Source: Dysgonamonadaceae bacterium (lineage in GTDB: Bacteria > Bacteroidota > Bacteroidia > Bacteroidales > Azobacteroidaceae). From it: DNA of 8,951 bases. Positions 1 through 7,703 of the stretch are shown one piece after another. The translations under genes and the position numbers were made by a program. Below the pieces are notes generated by a model. It was not told where the DNA came from, did no database searches, and saw only the letters and a list, made by a program, of their open reading frames with translations. The number at the start of each line of letters is the position of its first letter. Positions within the stretch are counted from its first letter, which is position 1. Location: positions 1 to 8,951 of the forward strand of contig JAITTA010000242.1 of NCBI GenBank assembly GCA_031287395.1, read 5' to 3'.

Positions 1-198
1 TTTGGAAACGGAACGCCTGCCGGAAACTGCTCAAAACGGCTTTTTTGCTGTCAGCCAACCAAAGACACTAAAAGTCAATTACTGCTGACTTCCAATCATT
101 TACCTTATTTTTCCTTTTGTTGCGTTTTTTGAGGTGGGTTTACAAAGATAGTATTAATTAACAGAAGAATGATACAACGAATATATTTTTCCGGGAAA
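1..198. other. Left-edge intergenic region without a supported gene
   Basis: This stretch downstream of rnfA shows no convincing coding sequence. All frames are short or entered from the window edge: plus-strand frames run open from base 1 to stops at about 71, 88 and 133, so the 3' end of an unseen plus-strand gene is possible but cannot be shown. Weak hairpins are visible. GCCG at 19-22 pairs with CGGC at 37-40 and is followed by six T, which would suit a plus-strand terminator. AAGTCA at 72-77 pairs with TGACTT at 86-91 and is followed by a short T run on the minus strand, so it could end the rnf transcript. Both stems are too short to call with confidence. Confidence 0.4.
143..150 (-). 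promoter_or_regulatory. Promoter-like -7 box facing left, after rnfA
   Basis: Read on the minus strand this is TATCTTTG, an exact match to the Bacteroidetes -7 consensus TAnnTTTG. The nearest TTG upstream lies about 24 bp away, longer than the usual 19-21 bp, so the -33 element is poor. If active, it would drive a minus-strand transcript leaving the window to the left. No gene start is visible in the remaining 140 bases. Confidence 0.3.
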
Positions 199-771
199 TC
201 AGACAATTCCACTGAAACCCATAAAAGCCATGGCCAGAATACCGGCCGTAACCAATGCAACAGGAATTCCCTGCATCGCCTTCGGTACATGAGTCAACGC
301 CAATTGTTCACGAATTCCGGAAAAGATAATTAAAGCCAAACCAAAACCAATAGCCGATGAAATGGCAAAAACTACGGAAGACAAAAGGTTGTAGTCCTTC
401 TGTATTACCATGATAGCTACACCAAGAATTGTACAATTAGTAGTAATCAACGGAAGGAATACTCCCAACGCCTGGTAAAGCGCAGGTGATACTTTCTTCA
501 ATATGATTTCAACCATTTGAACCAGGGCTGCAATAATCAGAATGAAACTGATGGTTTGCATAAAACCCAATCCGAAATGATCCAATACAAGTTTTTGTAT
601 CAGATAAGTCGCCAGAGTAGCGATAGTCATTACAAATGCTACTGCCGCCGACATTCCTATGGCTGTTTCTACTTTTTTAGAGACTCCCAGAAACGGACAA
701 ATCCCTAAAAACTGAGCCAATACAATATTATTGACAAATACTGCGGAGATAAATATAACAATATAGCTCAT
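199..771 (-). CDS. rnfA: Electron transport complex subunit RnfA (RsxA/NqrE family)
   Basis: RnfA is an integral membrane subunit of the Rnf ferredoxin:NAD+ oxidoreductase. The 190-residue product is almost entirely hydrophobic, with about six membrane segments. It carries the family signatures FLGICPFLGVSKK near residues 22-34 and LPLITTNCTILGVA near 106-119. Cys25 and Cys113 in these motifs match the residues that, in Rnf and Nqr structures, hold an iron-sulfur centre at the RnfA/RnfE interface. The C terminus MGFSGIV is also typical. I chose the ATG at 771. A frame-compatible TTG two codons upstream (777) lies inside a 10-bp repeat unit and is less likely; the ATG start gives MSYIVIF, close to other RnfA N termini. 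It is the last gene of the operon, 130 bp after rnfE, and that gap is filled by a repeat hairpin. There is no Shine-Dalgarno sequence. Confidence 0.96.
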   Translation of the reverse strand: MSYIVIFISAVFVNNIVLAQFLGICPFLGVSKKVETAIGMSAAVAFVMTIATLATYLIQKLVLDHFGLGFMQTISFILIIAALVQMVEIILKKVSPALYQALGVFLPLITTNCTILGVAIMVIQKDYNLLSSVVFAISSAIGFGLALIIFSGIREQLALTHVPKAMQGIPVALVTAGILAMAFMGFSGIV

Positions 772-772
772 A

Positions 773-862
773 TACAAGGAGTTAGATGAAATTATAAGTA
801 GTTATAAGGAGTTACAAGTAGTTACAAGTAGTTAAAGGGAGTTACAAGGAGTTGGAAAGATT
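773..862. repeat. Array of 10-bp tandem units, consensus TACAAGKAGT
   Basis: Reading the plus strand from 773 in steps of ten gives tacaaggagt, tagatgaaat, tataagtagt, tataaggagt, tacaagtagt, tacaagtagt, taaagggagt and tacaaggagt, then a degraded unit. Most copies fit TACAAGKAGT with one or two changes and no phase slips; the second is strongly diverged. The period is close to one helical turn. The first unit touches the start of rnfA. The same unit recurs in opposite orientation at 879-918. Confidence 0.9.
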
Positions 863-919
863 CCGAAAAATAATCCTATAACTCCCTTTAACTACTTGTA
901 ACTACTTGTAACTCCTTAT
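804..919. repeat. Perfect 41-bp inverted repeat with 34-nt loop between rnfE and rnfA
   Basis: Positions 804-844 and 879-919 are exact reverse complements over 41 bases, with a 34-base loop at 845-878. Each arm holds four 10-bp units in the same order (AAGGAG, AAGTAG, AAGTAG and AAGGGAG types). In the operon mRNA this would fold into a long, uninterrupted, AU-rich hairpin between two cistrons. A small TGGAA/TTCC stem sits inside the loop. The distal arm overlaps the 3' end of rnfE. It resembles REP- or MITE-like intergenic elements in form, but there is no transposase here and no clear target-site duplication. Possible roles are transcript stabilisation, RNase III-type processing or partial termination; these are inference. 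Confidence 0.93.
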
Positions 920-1492
920 TTTATTAATGATCGCGATCAAGAAACCCAATACAATAAAGGCTCCGGGAGCCAATACAAAAATCAAGGAACCGAAATTTTC
1001 AGGATATATGGTCTGGGAAAACATTTTTCCCGTACCTAAAAACTCACGGCAAGTACCCAACAAAGTCAGGGCAAATGTAAAGCCCAAACCGATCCCTATT
1101 CCGTCGAACATTGAAGGAAATACCTTGTTTTTAGCGGCAAAAGCTTCTGCCCTGCCCAAAACAATACAATTCACAACAATTAAAGGAATAAATAAGCCCA
1201 GACTTGAATACAAAGCCGGGATAAAAGCTTCCATCAACAGTTGAACTACAGTTACAAAAGTAGCTATCAGAACAATATAAGCCGGAATCCGAACCTGATC
1301 CGGGATCAGGTTTTTCACTGACGAAACGGTCATATTGGAACAGACAAGCACGAATGTTGTTGCCAAACCCATAGCCATTCCGTTAAGCGCCGATGACGTA
1401 GTACCTAAGGTCGGGCACATTCCAAGTAATAAGACGAATATGGGATTCTCCTTGATTATACCGTTGGTCAATATTTTCAAATTGTTGTTCAT
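902..1492 (-). CDS. rnfE: Electron transport complex subunit RnfE (RsxE/NqrD family)
   Basis: RnfE is the membrane partner of RnfA in the Rnf core. The 196-residue product has about six hydrophobic segments and the family motifs ENPIFVLLLGMCPTLGTTSSALNG (residues 15-38) and LFIPLIVVNCIVLGRAEAFA (100-119). Cys26 and Cys109 in these motifs correspond to the ligands of the membrane iron centre shared with RnfA. I place the start at the ATG at 1492 (MNNNLKILTNGI), 31 bp after rnfG, because it matches the family N terminus. The frame stays open to 1618, but that extension is polar, unlike RnfE, and overlaps the end of rnfG. The last five residues (IRSYK) and the TAG stop are encoded by the arm of the inverted repeat at 879-919. 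No Shine-Dalgarno sequence is seen. Confidence 0.95.
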   Translation of the reverse strand: MNNNLKILTNGIIKENPIFVLLLGMCPTLGTTSSALNGMAMGLATTFVLVCSNMTVSSVKNLIPDQVRIPAYIVLIATFVTVVQLLMEAFIPALYSSLGLFIPLIVVNCIVLGRAEAFAAKNKVFPSMFDGIGIGLGFTFALTLLGTCREFLGTGKMFSQTIYPENFGSLIFVLAPGAFIVLGFLIAIINKIRSYK

Positions 1493-1523
1493 ATATCTGG
1501 GGTTATAACTTAAAATTAATTTA

Positions 1524-2168
1524 TCATTTTTTCTGCGTTGCTTCCGTAGTTCCGTCATTGGGGGCGGTTGCTCCTGATCCGGCGTCACTGACACCTCCGG
1601 AATAAGCGGTGTAAGCACGATTAATAGCTTCTAAAAAAGCTCTTGAAGAAATTGTTGCAGCCGTAATGGCATCTACACTTCCTCCATCTTTAGAAACTTT
1701 CAGATCTCCTTTCTTCAATTCTTTTCCAATAATATTCCGATTGTTCTTATCTTCCTTGAACCAGAATTTCATTTTATCTCCAAGACCAGGAGTTTCAGCA
1801 TGTTGCAATACAACATAATTCAATAGTCTGCATTTTTCATCCAGTCCGACAATAATTCTGATTTCTCCACTAAATCCCCTCATCGAATTCGATTCAATAG
1901 CAGCCCCTACATTTTTTCCGTCTTTTTTCACCGGATAAACTTTCAGAGAATCCGTCTCATTTATTTTAGCCCAATACGCCTCTTCGGCAGGCGAATTATC
2001 AAATTCGGGAGTCACCTCACGAATTGCGTTCTCCAACTGTAATTTTTTGGATGTCTCAATCGGCCCTTTCGTATATTCATTGACCATAGCCAGGATCATA
2101 CCCGCAACAAGGCAGATAGAAAACAATGAAAGAAACATATTCCGTAAAGAAGATTTCAGTTTAGCCAT
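1524..2168 (-). CDS. rnfG: Electron transport complex subunit RnfG (RsxG/NqrC family, FMN-binding)
   Basis: RnfG carries covalently bound FMN on the outer face of the membrane. The 214-residue product has one N-terminal membrane anchor (about 8-29), then an FMN-binding domain. Visible motifs are HAETPGLG at 123-130 and the flavin-attachment site D166-A-I-T-A-A-T172, which fits Dxx(S/T)(G/A)A(T/S); Thr172 is the predicted FMN residue, with Ala in the usual Gly position. The C terminus after residue 190 is a Gly/Ser/Thr/Ala-rich tail, probably disordered. The start codon overlaps the end of rnfD by 8 bp, which suggests translational coupling. The sequence GGGGAGG inside the rnfD 3' end, about 9 bases before the ATG, could act as a ribosome-binding site. 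Confidence 0.95.
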   Translation of the reverse strand: MAKLKSSLRNMFLSLFSICLVAGMILAMVNEYTKGPIETSKKLQLENAIREVTPEFDNSPAEEAYWAKINETDSLKVYPVKKDGKNVGAAIESNSMRGFSGEIRIIVGLDEKCRLLNYVVLQHAETPGLGDKMKFWFKEDKNNRNIIGKELKKGDLKVSKDGGSVDAITAATISSRAFLEAINRAYTAYSGGVSDAGSGATAPNDGTTEATQKK

Positions 2169-3138
2169 TTTTCACTACCTCCCCGAATCGTTTAGGTTTA
2201 AAATAAGTATTGATAAGCGGAGTCAATGCATTCATAATCAAAACGGCAAAAGAGACTCCTTCCGGATACGAGCCGTACCTACGAATTACTGATGTCAGAA
2301 TTCCGATGCCGAACCCATAAATCAACATTCCTTTTTTACTCATAGGCGACGTCACATAATCGGTTGCCATGAAAATGGCGCCGAGTAAGAGTCCTCCTGA
2401 AAACACCTGATAGAGAGGAAATTTAACCGCAAATTCTCCTGTATGAGCAGAAATGACAATCGTAAAGAAAATAAATACGGTTCCGACAATCGACACCGGA
2501 ATATGCCAAGTAATGATTTTTTTCCACAACATATAAACAAAACCTAAAATCAGAGCGATTGCGCTCACCTCCCCCAGACTTCCACCCATCTTACCTAAAG
2601 TCATAGAGACAAAAGAAGGTAAAACTCCGAAATGAGCTTTCATCATTGCCAAAGTCGTGGCGCCTGTCGTAGCATCCGCATAAGTGACCGGGAAAAATCC
2701 CGGTTCCGGCCAGGTTGTCATTTGGGCAGGAAAGGAAATCAGAAGAAATACCCGTCCAACCAAAGCCGGATTGAAGATATTATTACCAAGCCCACCGAAC
2801 GACATTTTTCCAATCCCGATTGCAACCGACGCTCCTATAACAACAATCCAGACAGGTAGATTGGAAGGCAAATTAAATGCCAGAAGCAAACCGGTCAGAA
2901 TTGCAGAACCATCAAAAATGGTTATCTTTCCTTTAATTAAGAATTTTTGAATTAGAAACTCAAACAAGACGCAAGACGCTATCGAAACCGCAGTTACAAT
3001 CAAGGCTCCCAATCCGAAATACAATAATGAGACCAAAAATGCCGGAATAAGTGCGACAAACACCCCATACATTTTTTTTTCGATGCTGTCGCCGCTATGG
3101 ATGTGAGGCGATGGAGATACGATAAGTTGTTTTAACAT
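2161..3138 (-). CDS. rnfD: Electron transport complex subunit RnfD (RsxD/NqrB family)
   Basis: RnfD is the large membrane subunit of Rnf; it binds FMN covalently and is a likely part of the ion path. The 325-residue product starts with SPSPHIHSGDSIEKKM (8-23), typical of the family, and is otherwise made of many membrane helices. The conserved block GKMSFGGLGNNIFNPALVGR lies at 110-129. The flavin-attachment motif is D155-A-T-T-G-A-T161, a good fit to DxxSGAT, so Thr161 should carry FMN. A further family block, ATDYVTSPMSKKG, is at 258-270. It follows rnfC after 68 bp and overlaps rnfG by 8 bp. The ATG is preceded by AT-rich sequence without a Shine-Dalgarno motif. Confidence 0.96.
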   Translation of the reverse strand: MLKQLIVSPSPHIHSGDSIEKKMYGVFVALIPAFLVSLLYFGLGALIVTAVSIASCVLFEFLIQKFLIKGKITIFDGSAILTGLLLAFNLPSNLPVWIVVIGASVAIGIGKMSFGGLGNNIFNPALVGRVFLLISFPAQMTTWPEPGFFPVTYADATTGATTLAMMKAHFGVLPSFVSMTLGKMGGSLGEVSAIALILGFVYMLWKKIITWHIPVSIVGTVFIFFTIVISAHTGEFAVKFPLYQVFSGGLLLGAIFMATDYVTSPMSKKGMLIYGFGIGILTSVIRRYGSYPEGVSFAVLIMNALTPLINTYFKPKRFGEVVKNG

Positions 3139-3154
3139 AATAATTTATAAATTT

Positions 3155-3214
3155 AAAAATGAAAGAAATGAAGTCAATACTATTCTTTCTATTTCTCTCA
3201 CTCCTTTCATTTTT
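3155..3214 (-). other. Possible hairpin between rnfC and rnfD
   Basis: AAAAATGAAAG at 3155-3165 is an exact reverse complement of CTTTCATTTTT at 3204-3214. The loop is 38 bases. One arm covers the rnfC stop codon. The stem is AT-rich, so it is weaker than the rnfE-rnfA hairpin. It may help to separate or stabilise mRNA segments; it could also be chance in AT-rich DNA. Confidence 0.4.
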
Positions 3215-4520
3215 TAATCACTTTTCCTTTTCCCAAACGTATATAATCGAGCAAGGGACGGTTGGCAGGACAGATATAACTGCACGAACCACATTCAATA
3301 CAATCCGTAATCGCGTTTTTTGCAGCCAGTTTCAACTCATTGAATTCCATCAAGCTCATCAAATAACTGGGTATCAATCCCATAGGACAGGCACTAACGC
3401 ATTTGGCACAACGAATACAATTCCGCATTTCTTTACGCTGAGCTTCCGGAGAAGGGATTAACAAAACACCCGAACTTCCTTTTCCAACCGGAATTTCCGT
3501 GCCGGTCAGAGCTTTACCCATCATCGGCCCACCCAAGATGATCTTGGCGGTACCATCCGGCATTCCACCGGCATAATCAATCAATTCTCCGACAGGGGTT
3601 CCGATTCGTGCTCTCACATTACAAGGTTTCCCGAGCTTTTTACCTGTGATCGTAACCACGCGTTCGATCAGGGGTTTATTTTTCTGAACAGCTTCGTAAA
3701 CAGCATAAGCCGTAGCAACGTTCTGGACAATCGCTCCGACAGCCACAGGCAATTTTCCACCGGGAACCTGCCTGCGAATCAATGCATCGATTAATTGTTT
3801 TTCTCCGCCCTGAGGATATTGAACTTTTAACGATTGGACAGTGATTCCGGGATAATTCCGGGACAATTTTTCGAAAAGTTCAAGGGCATCTTTTTTATTA
3901 TTCTCAATCCCGATTATCGCCCGATCTACCAAGACTGCTTTCATCAGGATAGAAATTCCAACCATGATTTCCTCTCCTTTTTCCAACATCAAAGCGTGAT
4001 CGGAGGTCAGATATGGCTCACATTCGACTCCATTGATTATCAATACTTCAGCTTTCGTGCCCGGAGGAGGCAACAATTTTACCTGAGTCGGGAAAGTAGC
4101 GCCTCCCATTCCGACAATTCCGGCAACAGCAATCTTCTCTAGAATCTCTTTCGATGAAAAATGACATTCCTTTTTCAAAGTATCCGTACGATCAATCGTA
4201 TCTTCCCAGACATCTCCTTCCACATTGATCAAAACAGCAGGACGCTTATATCCGCTGCTATCTGCAACCGAATCTATTTTGAATATCTTACCTGAAACCG
4301 GAGAATGGATATTAGAAGAGACAAACCCTCCGCTTTTAGCAAGTAACGTTCCTACCCTGACCTGATCTCCTTTTTCGACAACAGGAACCGCCGGCACACC
4401 GATATGTTGCGACAAAAAAACAATTGCCTGAGCGGGCAAAGGAATATTCTCAATGGCTTTGTGCCCGGATAATTTATTTTCAGGCGGATGAATGCCTCCT
4501 ATTCGAAATGTTTTTAGCAT
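3207..4520 (-). CDS. rnfC: Electron transport complex subunit RnfC (RsxC family)
   Basis: RnfC is the peripheral subunit that exchanges electrons with NAD(H). The 437-residue product opens with FRIGGIHPPENK (5-16), the usual RnfC N terminus. The nucleotide/FMN-binding domain, related to the 51-kDa subunit of complex I, shows GIVGMGGATFPT at 134-145 and NGVECEPYLTSDHALM at 163-178. Two [4Fe-4S] motifs follow: C368-x2-C371-x2-C374-x3-C378-P and C407-x2-C410-x2-C413-x3-C417-P. The length fits the compact RnfC of anaerobes; the long repeat-rich C-terminal extension of enterobacterial RsxC is absent. The gene starts 15 bp after rnfB ends, with an AT-rich leader and no Shine-Dalgarno sequence. Confidence 0.97.
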   Translation of the reverse strand: MLKTFRIGGIHPPENKLSGHKAIENIPLPAQAIVFLSQHIGVPAVPVVEKGDQVRVGTLLAKSGGFVSSNIHSPVSGKIFKIDSVADSSGYKRPAVLINVEGDVWEDTIDRTDTLKKECHFSSKEILEKIAVAGIVGMGGATFPTQVKLLPPPGTKAEVLIINGVECEPYLTSDHALMLEKGEEIMVGISILMKAVLVDRAIIGIENNKKDALELFEKLSRNYPGITVQSLKVQYPQGGEKQLIDALIRRQVPGGKLPVAVGAIVQNVATAYAVYEAVQKNKPLIERVVTITGKKLGKPCNVRARIGTPVGELIDYAGGMPDGTAKIILGGPMMGKALTGTEIPVGKGSSGVLLIPSPEAQRKEMRNCIRCAKCVSACPMGLIPSYLMSLMEFNELKLAAKNAITDCIECGSCSYICPANRPLLDYIRLGKGKVIKK

Positions 4521-4535
4521 TATAAGTTATCAATT

Positions 4536-5402
4536 TTAAATTATGGAAATGGGATCTTCTTCAACGATCAATGGTTTTTCTTTTTTCAAAGGAAAATTTA
4601 ACTCAACAATAGCTGAAGTAGGACATTCATCAACACATTTCCGACATAAACGGCACCGGTCATCATTAATAGATGCCAGATTATCCTCTATAGTAATTGC
4701 TTCAAAAGGACAGACCTTTTGGCACTTTGAACAGGCAATACAGGCTACATTACAGGATTTTCTTGCGATAACACCTTTATCCTTATTCATACAACCGACA
4801 TAAATACGACGTGATTTTATTCCTTTTTTACGCAACTGAATCAGTTGTTTCGGACAAGCCTTGACACAAGCGCCACAAGAAGTACACTTTCCTTCGTCCA
4901 CTTCAGGTAACAAGGTCTCCGGATTGATGTGGATAGCATCAAAAGAACAGGCATCAACACAATCGCCATGCCCCAGACAACCATACGAACATCCGGTATC
5001 ACCACCATATAATGAAGACGAGATTGCACAATTGGATGTTCCATCATAATAATTGGTACGGAGGCGGTTTTCACAGTTTCCATTACACCTTACAACAGCA
5101 ATCATAGGAATTTTTTCCCGTACCGTCTTACCTAAAATTCCAGCAACCTTATTCATGGTCTCCGATCCTCCCACGGGACAAAATAACTCATCCAGGACTT
5201 CAGCTTTGACACAAGCGCCGGCAAAACCGGCACACCCCGGATAACCACAGCCTCCGCAATTAGCAGCAGGAAGGATATCCTGAATCCGTCCGATCCGGGG
5301 ATCTTCTTCCACGTGAAATGCCTGAGAAACAAAATAAAGGACTGTTGCTCCAATAGCGCCTATCGCTCCTAAAAAAATGACGGCTAACAATATCAGATTC
5401 AT
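4536..5402 (-). CDS. rnfB: Electron transport complex subunit RnfB, multi-ferredoxin form
   Basis: RnfB accepts electrons from (or gives them to) soluble ferredoxin. The 288-residue product has an N-terminal membrane anchor (about 3-25), then the Fe-S domain with C49-x2-C52-x4-C57 and C75. Two ferredoxin-like regions follow. The first uses C138, C142, C148 and C152 together with C173-x2-C176-x2-C179-x3-C183-P. The second uses C221-x2-C224-x2-C227-x3-C231-P together with C250-x2-C253-x2-C256-x3-C260-P. This suggests at least five [4Fe-4S] clusters. There are 26 cysteines in all, with extra ones at 64, 106, 110, 125, 204 and 217. C152 is followed by Ser rather than the usual Pro. The form is longer than the enterobacterial RsxB and matches anaerobe-type RnfB. 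It follows rseC after 80 bp. Confidence 0.97.
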   Translation of the reverse strand: MNLILLAVIFLGAIGAIGATVLYFVSQAFHVEEDPRIGRIQDILPAANCGGCGYPGCAGFAGACVKAEVLDELFCPVGGSETMNKVAGILGKTVREKIPMIAVVRCNGNCENRLRTNYYDGTSNCAISSSLYGGDTGCSYGCLGHGDCVDACSFDAIHINPETLLPEVDEGKCTSCGACVKACPKQLIQLRKKGIKSRRIYVGCMNKDKGVIARKSCNVACIACSKCQKVCPFEAITIEDNLASINDDRCRLCRKCVDECPTSAIVELNFPLKKEKPLIVEEDPISII

Positions 5403-5434
5403 ATGTACATTATTTATTTTTAAAGGTCATACGG

Positions 5435-5469
5435 AACTTGCGTCATGGTCATGCTCTTTGGTGCAAGTT
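5435..5469 (-). other. Weak hairpin in the rseC-rnfB gap
   Basis: AACTTGC at 5435-5441 pairs exactly with GCAAGTT at 5463-5469, leaving a 21-base loop that contains the direct repeat TCATGGTCATG. It lies in the 80-bp gap (5403-5482) between rseC and rnfB. No -7 box of the TAnnTTTG type is clear in the gap, so I see no separate rnfB promoter. The stem is short and may be chance. Confidence 0.3.
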
Positions 5470-5482
5470 TTGTATACTCGTT

Positions 5483-5896
5483 TCATATTTTATTCAAGTT
5501 AAATACAAATTTTCGTTTTAATTTATTTTTTAAAAAAAACAATACCAAATAGTAAATAATAAGAGCCGATACAGCCATCCCCGCACCCGTAATCTCGGAT
5601 TCGAATAATCGAATCCCTGCAAACAACAACACCAACATAATCAACATAGGCAGAAAAAAGGCTAACATGACGGCTTTCAGACCCAACAAAGCGGATCCCG
5701 TAACGAGCACTTCTTCTCCTACCCTAAAATTTCCCTTATGATCCGGAATTTCCAATATTTTTTCCTTCACATCCGAAAGATTGCACATCGATTGAGCATG
5801 ACAACCGGCACAGGCTGTTTCTTGCAAAATTTTCACCCGCATCCCATGTTCATTTATCTGCAAAATGACACCCGGATATTCTATTTTTGAACTCAT
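5483..5896 (-). CDS. rseC: RseC/SoxR-reducing system family protein
   Basis: This 137-residue membrane protein belongs to the RseC/MucC family. The N-terminal part (1-65) is a small soluble domain with a cysteine cluster, C29-x2-C32-x5-C38, as in E. coli RseC. Two membrane helices follow at about 72-96 and 103-122, then a basic tail (KNKLKRKF). In E. coli, RseC acts with the Rsx (Rnf) complex in reducing SoxR and also in sigma-E control. In Bacteroidales it usually heads the rnf operon, where a role in Rnf assembly or redox maintenance is likely but unproven. I chose the ATG at 5896 (MSSKIEYPGVI), which matches the family. The open frame continues to 5998, but that would run through the promoter. 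There is no Shine-Dalgarno sequence. Confidence 0.9.
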   Translation of the reverse strand: MSSKIEYPGVILQINEHGMRVKILQETACAGCHAQSMCNLSDVKEKILEIPDHKGNFRVGEEVLVTGSALLGLKAVMLAFFLPMLIMLVLLFAGIRLFESEITGAGMAVSALIIYYLVLFFLKNKLKRKFVFNLNKI

Positions 5897-5924
5897 TTTG
5901 TAATATAGACATTGCAATTGGAGA

Positions 5925-5955
5925 CAAAAATAAGAAATAAAAAATAAACGGCAAA
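5925..5955 (-). promoter_or_regulatory. Promoter of the rseC-rnf operon
   Basis: On the minus strand, TTTG (5955-5952) is followed by a 19-bp spacer and TATTTTTG (5932-5925). This is an exact match to the Bacteroidetes primary-sigma consensus TTTG-N19-21-TAnnTTTG. Transcription should begin near 5918-5920, giving a leader of about 22-24 bases before the rseC ATG. It is the best promoter in the window and probably serves all seven genes. Confidence 0.7.
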
Positions 5956-5973
5956 AGAAAAGTAAGAAAATAA

Positions 5974-5987
5974 TGTGTACGTACACA
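5974..5987. promoter_or_regulatory. 14-bp perfect palindrome, candidate operator for rnf
   Basis: TGTGTACGTACACA is a perfect palindrome centred between 5980 and 5981. It lies 18 bp upstream of the -33 box, about 61-62 bases before the inferred transcription start. That is the distance at which CRP/FNR-type activators often bind. The layout TGTG-N6-CACA resembles the spacing of FNR-type half-sites, though the bases differ from the classic FNR and CRP consensus. The regulator is unknown. Confidence 0.45.
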
Positions 5988-6056
5988 GAAATTAACAAAG
6001 AACTTATCTCAATTTTTTTTTAACGAGTTCAAAATATCATATTGTATCGCAGAAAA

Positions 6057-7553
6057 TTACCAGGTGTAATTCAAGCCGAAACTTAAGATTTCCGTGAGCT
6101 GCCAATAACCGAGTTTGTCATCCTTTTTAATCCCTTTTGCATCATCGAAACGGACATATGCATAAATTTTCGTAGAAAAATAACGGTTAATTGCCAGGTT
6201 CAATTCATTTTCAGATTCCAACTCCAATCTCTGATAATCGGAAAAACACTTAAACCGTGAAGAAAAAGTAATTCCCTTACTAAAACTAATCTTAAGAGTA
6301 CTGTTGATTGAGGAACCCAAAAGAAGCGTATCATTTTTTCCTTCAGGAATTCCATAACCGGTCGGATTTACCGCTTCAGGATCCCGGACATAAGTATATT
6401 TTATTGATAGAGGAGAAATATCCGCATTGACAGAAAAATTTTTATCCTTATTGGTTTTAGATGTTTTTTTCAATTGGTATTTCATACCCAGGATACCCAT
6501 GTTCAAGAAAAACGGAGACATAAAAGCCGCTTTTTTAACGGTAGAATTTTCTTTATAATTATTAAACAACTGGGTTTTCAGTTCCAGGTTCGTAGAATAA
6601 GACCAGTTTGCACCGGCGGCAATACCAAAATCGCTGTAACTTCTCAACAAATCATTCCCTACCTTTGTTGCTCTCAATGTATCATTAGGATTTGTGTACA
6701 TACTCAAATCCCACCTGATTTCGTTGTTATTCTGTATTTTTCCTTTTTTATAATTGAATGTGACTTTTTGATTACTCATAATGTTAATACTAGAAACTCC
6801 TCCTTTATACCAATTCTCTGATACAAATCCCTGGGAAATCTGGAATTGATGACTGCCATTTACAACCCAATACTTCCGTTTTGTAGCCAGGCGTACCGGA
6901 GTCCCGGCACTGGAAAAATCGGGATTATTTTCTACTCTGAAAAGGTCTTTGAAGACATTGATCTCCATAGTTGCCGGTTTTACAACTTCATATTCGGCCA
7001 AATCATCTTTAAAATATTTCACACTGTGAAAGTCAGACAGGATGGTATTCAAGTAAATTTTTTGTCTTAATTTTCGTTCATACTCGCTCATACCCACCGA
7101 ATAATTCATCTCCTTCGTAAGATCATAAGGTGGAAAAGTCAGCTTAACAGAAAGAATTTCATCCAAGGGATTCAAATATTTACCGGAGAATAATTTTCCC
7201 GTAAATATAATCGGCAAATACATAGGATCCAGAACCAGGGTATCCTGGTAAGTCACCGGATAATTAACCGGATCATAAAACGGATCGAGCAGTAAATCTT
7301 TATAATACCTTGGGCCTCCGTCCAAAGTAATATCGTAATATCTTAATTCGAGAGCCGGCATTGTATTGGTGAAGTAAACTTTCTGTTTTTCCTCCCAGAC
7401 CTCCCGCATATTGGTAATAGAATTGAAGATACTATCCTGTAAATGAGTATCTTCATTGGGAAAAACCTGTTCCTGAGCGTAAAGGTTAGAAATACCGGAT
7501 AGTAAAAATCCTATTAAAAAAAGGCGCTTTATATTCTTGTAAAGAGTGTTCAT
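6057..7553 (-). CDS. DUF3078-like outer-membrane beta-barrel protein
   Basis: The 498-residue product begins with a signal peptide: basic KNIKR at 6-10, a hydrophobic core at 11-23, and a likely signal peptidase I site after LYA (residue 26). From about residue 225 the sequence becomes alternating amphipathic strands rich in Tyr, Asn and Ser. It contains ENWYKGGVSSINI (246-258), the pattern I associate with DUF3078, and ends in an aromatic residue (LNYTW) as beta-barrel proteins do. It is therefore probably located in the outer membrane; its substrate or role is unknown. I prefer the ATG at 7553 over the one at 7568, because AGGAGG lies 6 bases before it and the upstream ATG overlaps that site. 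The gene ends 160 bp before rseC and is probably a separate unit. Confidence 0.8.
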   Translation of the reverse strand: MNTLYKNIKRLFLIGFLLSGISNLYAQEQVFPNEDTHLQDSIFNSITNMREVWEEKQKVYFTNTMPALELRYYDITLDGGPRYYKDLLLDPFYDPVNYPVTYQDTLVLDPMYLPIIFTGKLFSGKYLNPLDEILSVKLTFPPYDLTKEMNYSVGMSEYERKLRQKIYLNTILSDFHSVKYFKDDLAEYEVVKPATMEINVFKDLFRVENNPDFSSAGTPVRLATKRKYWVVNGSHQFQISQGFVSENWYKGGVSSINIMSNQKVTFNYKKGKIQNNNEIRWDLSMYTNPNDTLRATKVGNDLLRSYSDFGIAAGANWSYSTNLELKTQLFNNYKENSTVKKAAFMSPFFLNMGILGMKYQLKKTSKTNKDKNFSVNADISPLSIKYTYVRDPEAVNPTGYGIPEGKNDTLLLGSSINSTLKISFSKGITFSSRFKCFSDYQRLELESENELNLAINRYFSTKIYAYVRFDDAKGIKKDDKLGYWQLTEILSFGLNYTW

Positions 7554-7565
7554 AAATATCCTCCT
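7554..7565 (-). promoter_or_regulatory. Strong Shine-Dalgarno site that sets the start of the barrel gene
   Basis: On the minus strand AGGAGG is followed by ATATTT and then the ATG at 7553. This is an ideal ribosome-binding site, unusual here because most other genes in the window have AT-rich leaders without one. It decides between the ATGs at 7568 and 7553. Confidence 0.7.
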
Positions 7566-7582
7566 CATCTGCTATTGACATG

Positions 7583-7614
7583 CGAAGTTAATCATTTCGT
7601 TCTTATTTTTCAAA
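7583..7614 (-). promoter_or_regulatory. Candidate promoter of the barrel protein gene
   Basis: On the minus strand TTTG (7614-7611) is followed by 20 bp and TAACTTCG (7590-7583), one mismatch from TAnnTTTG. Transcription would start near 7577, about 24 bases before the ATG at 7553. Confidence 0.4.
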
Positions 7615-7645
7615 AAATTTTAAATATTAATACGAAAAATTCCTT

Positions 7646-7653
7646 TACTTTTG
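7646..7653 (+). promoter_or_regulatory. Candidate -7 box of the aminotransferase promoter
   Basis: TACTTTTG matches TAnnTTTG exactly. The expected -33 TTTG about 19-21 bp upstream is missing; only AT-rich sequence is there. The inferred start near 7658 leaves a leader of about 45 bases. It is divergent from the barrel gene promoter in the same 150-bp gap. Confidence 0.45.
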
Positions 7654-7703
7654 TACCTTAATACTTTATTCCAAATAAAAACAATAACATAAATCAATCT
7701 ATA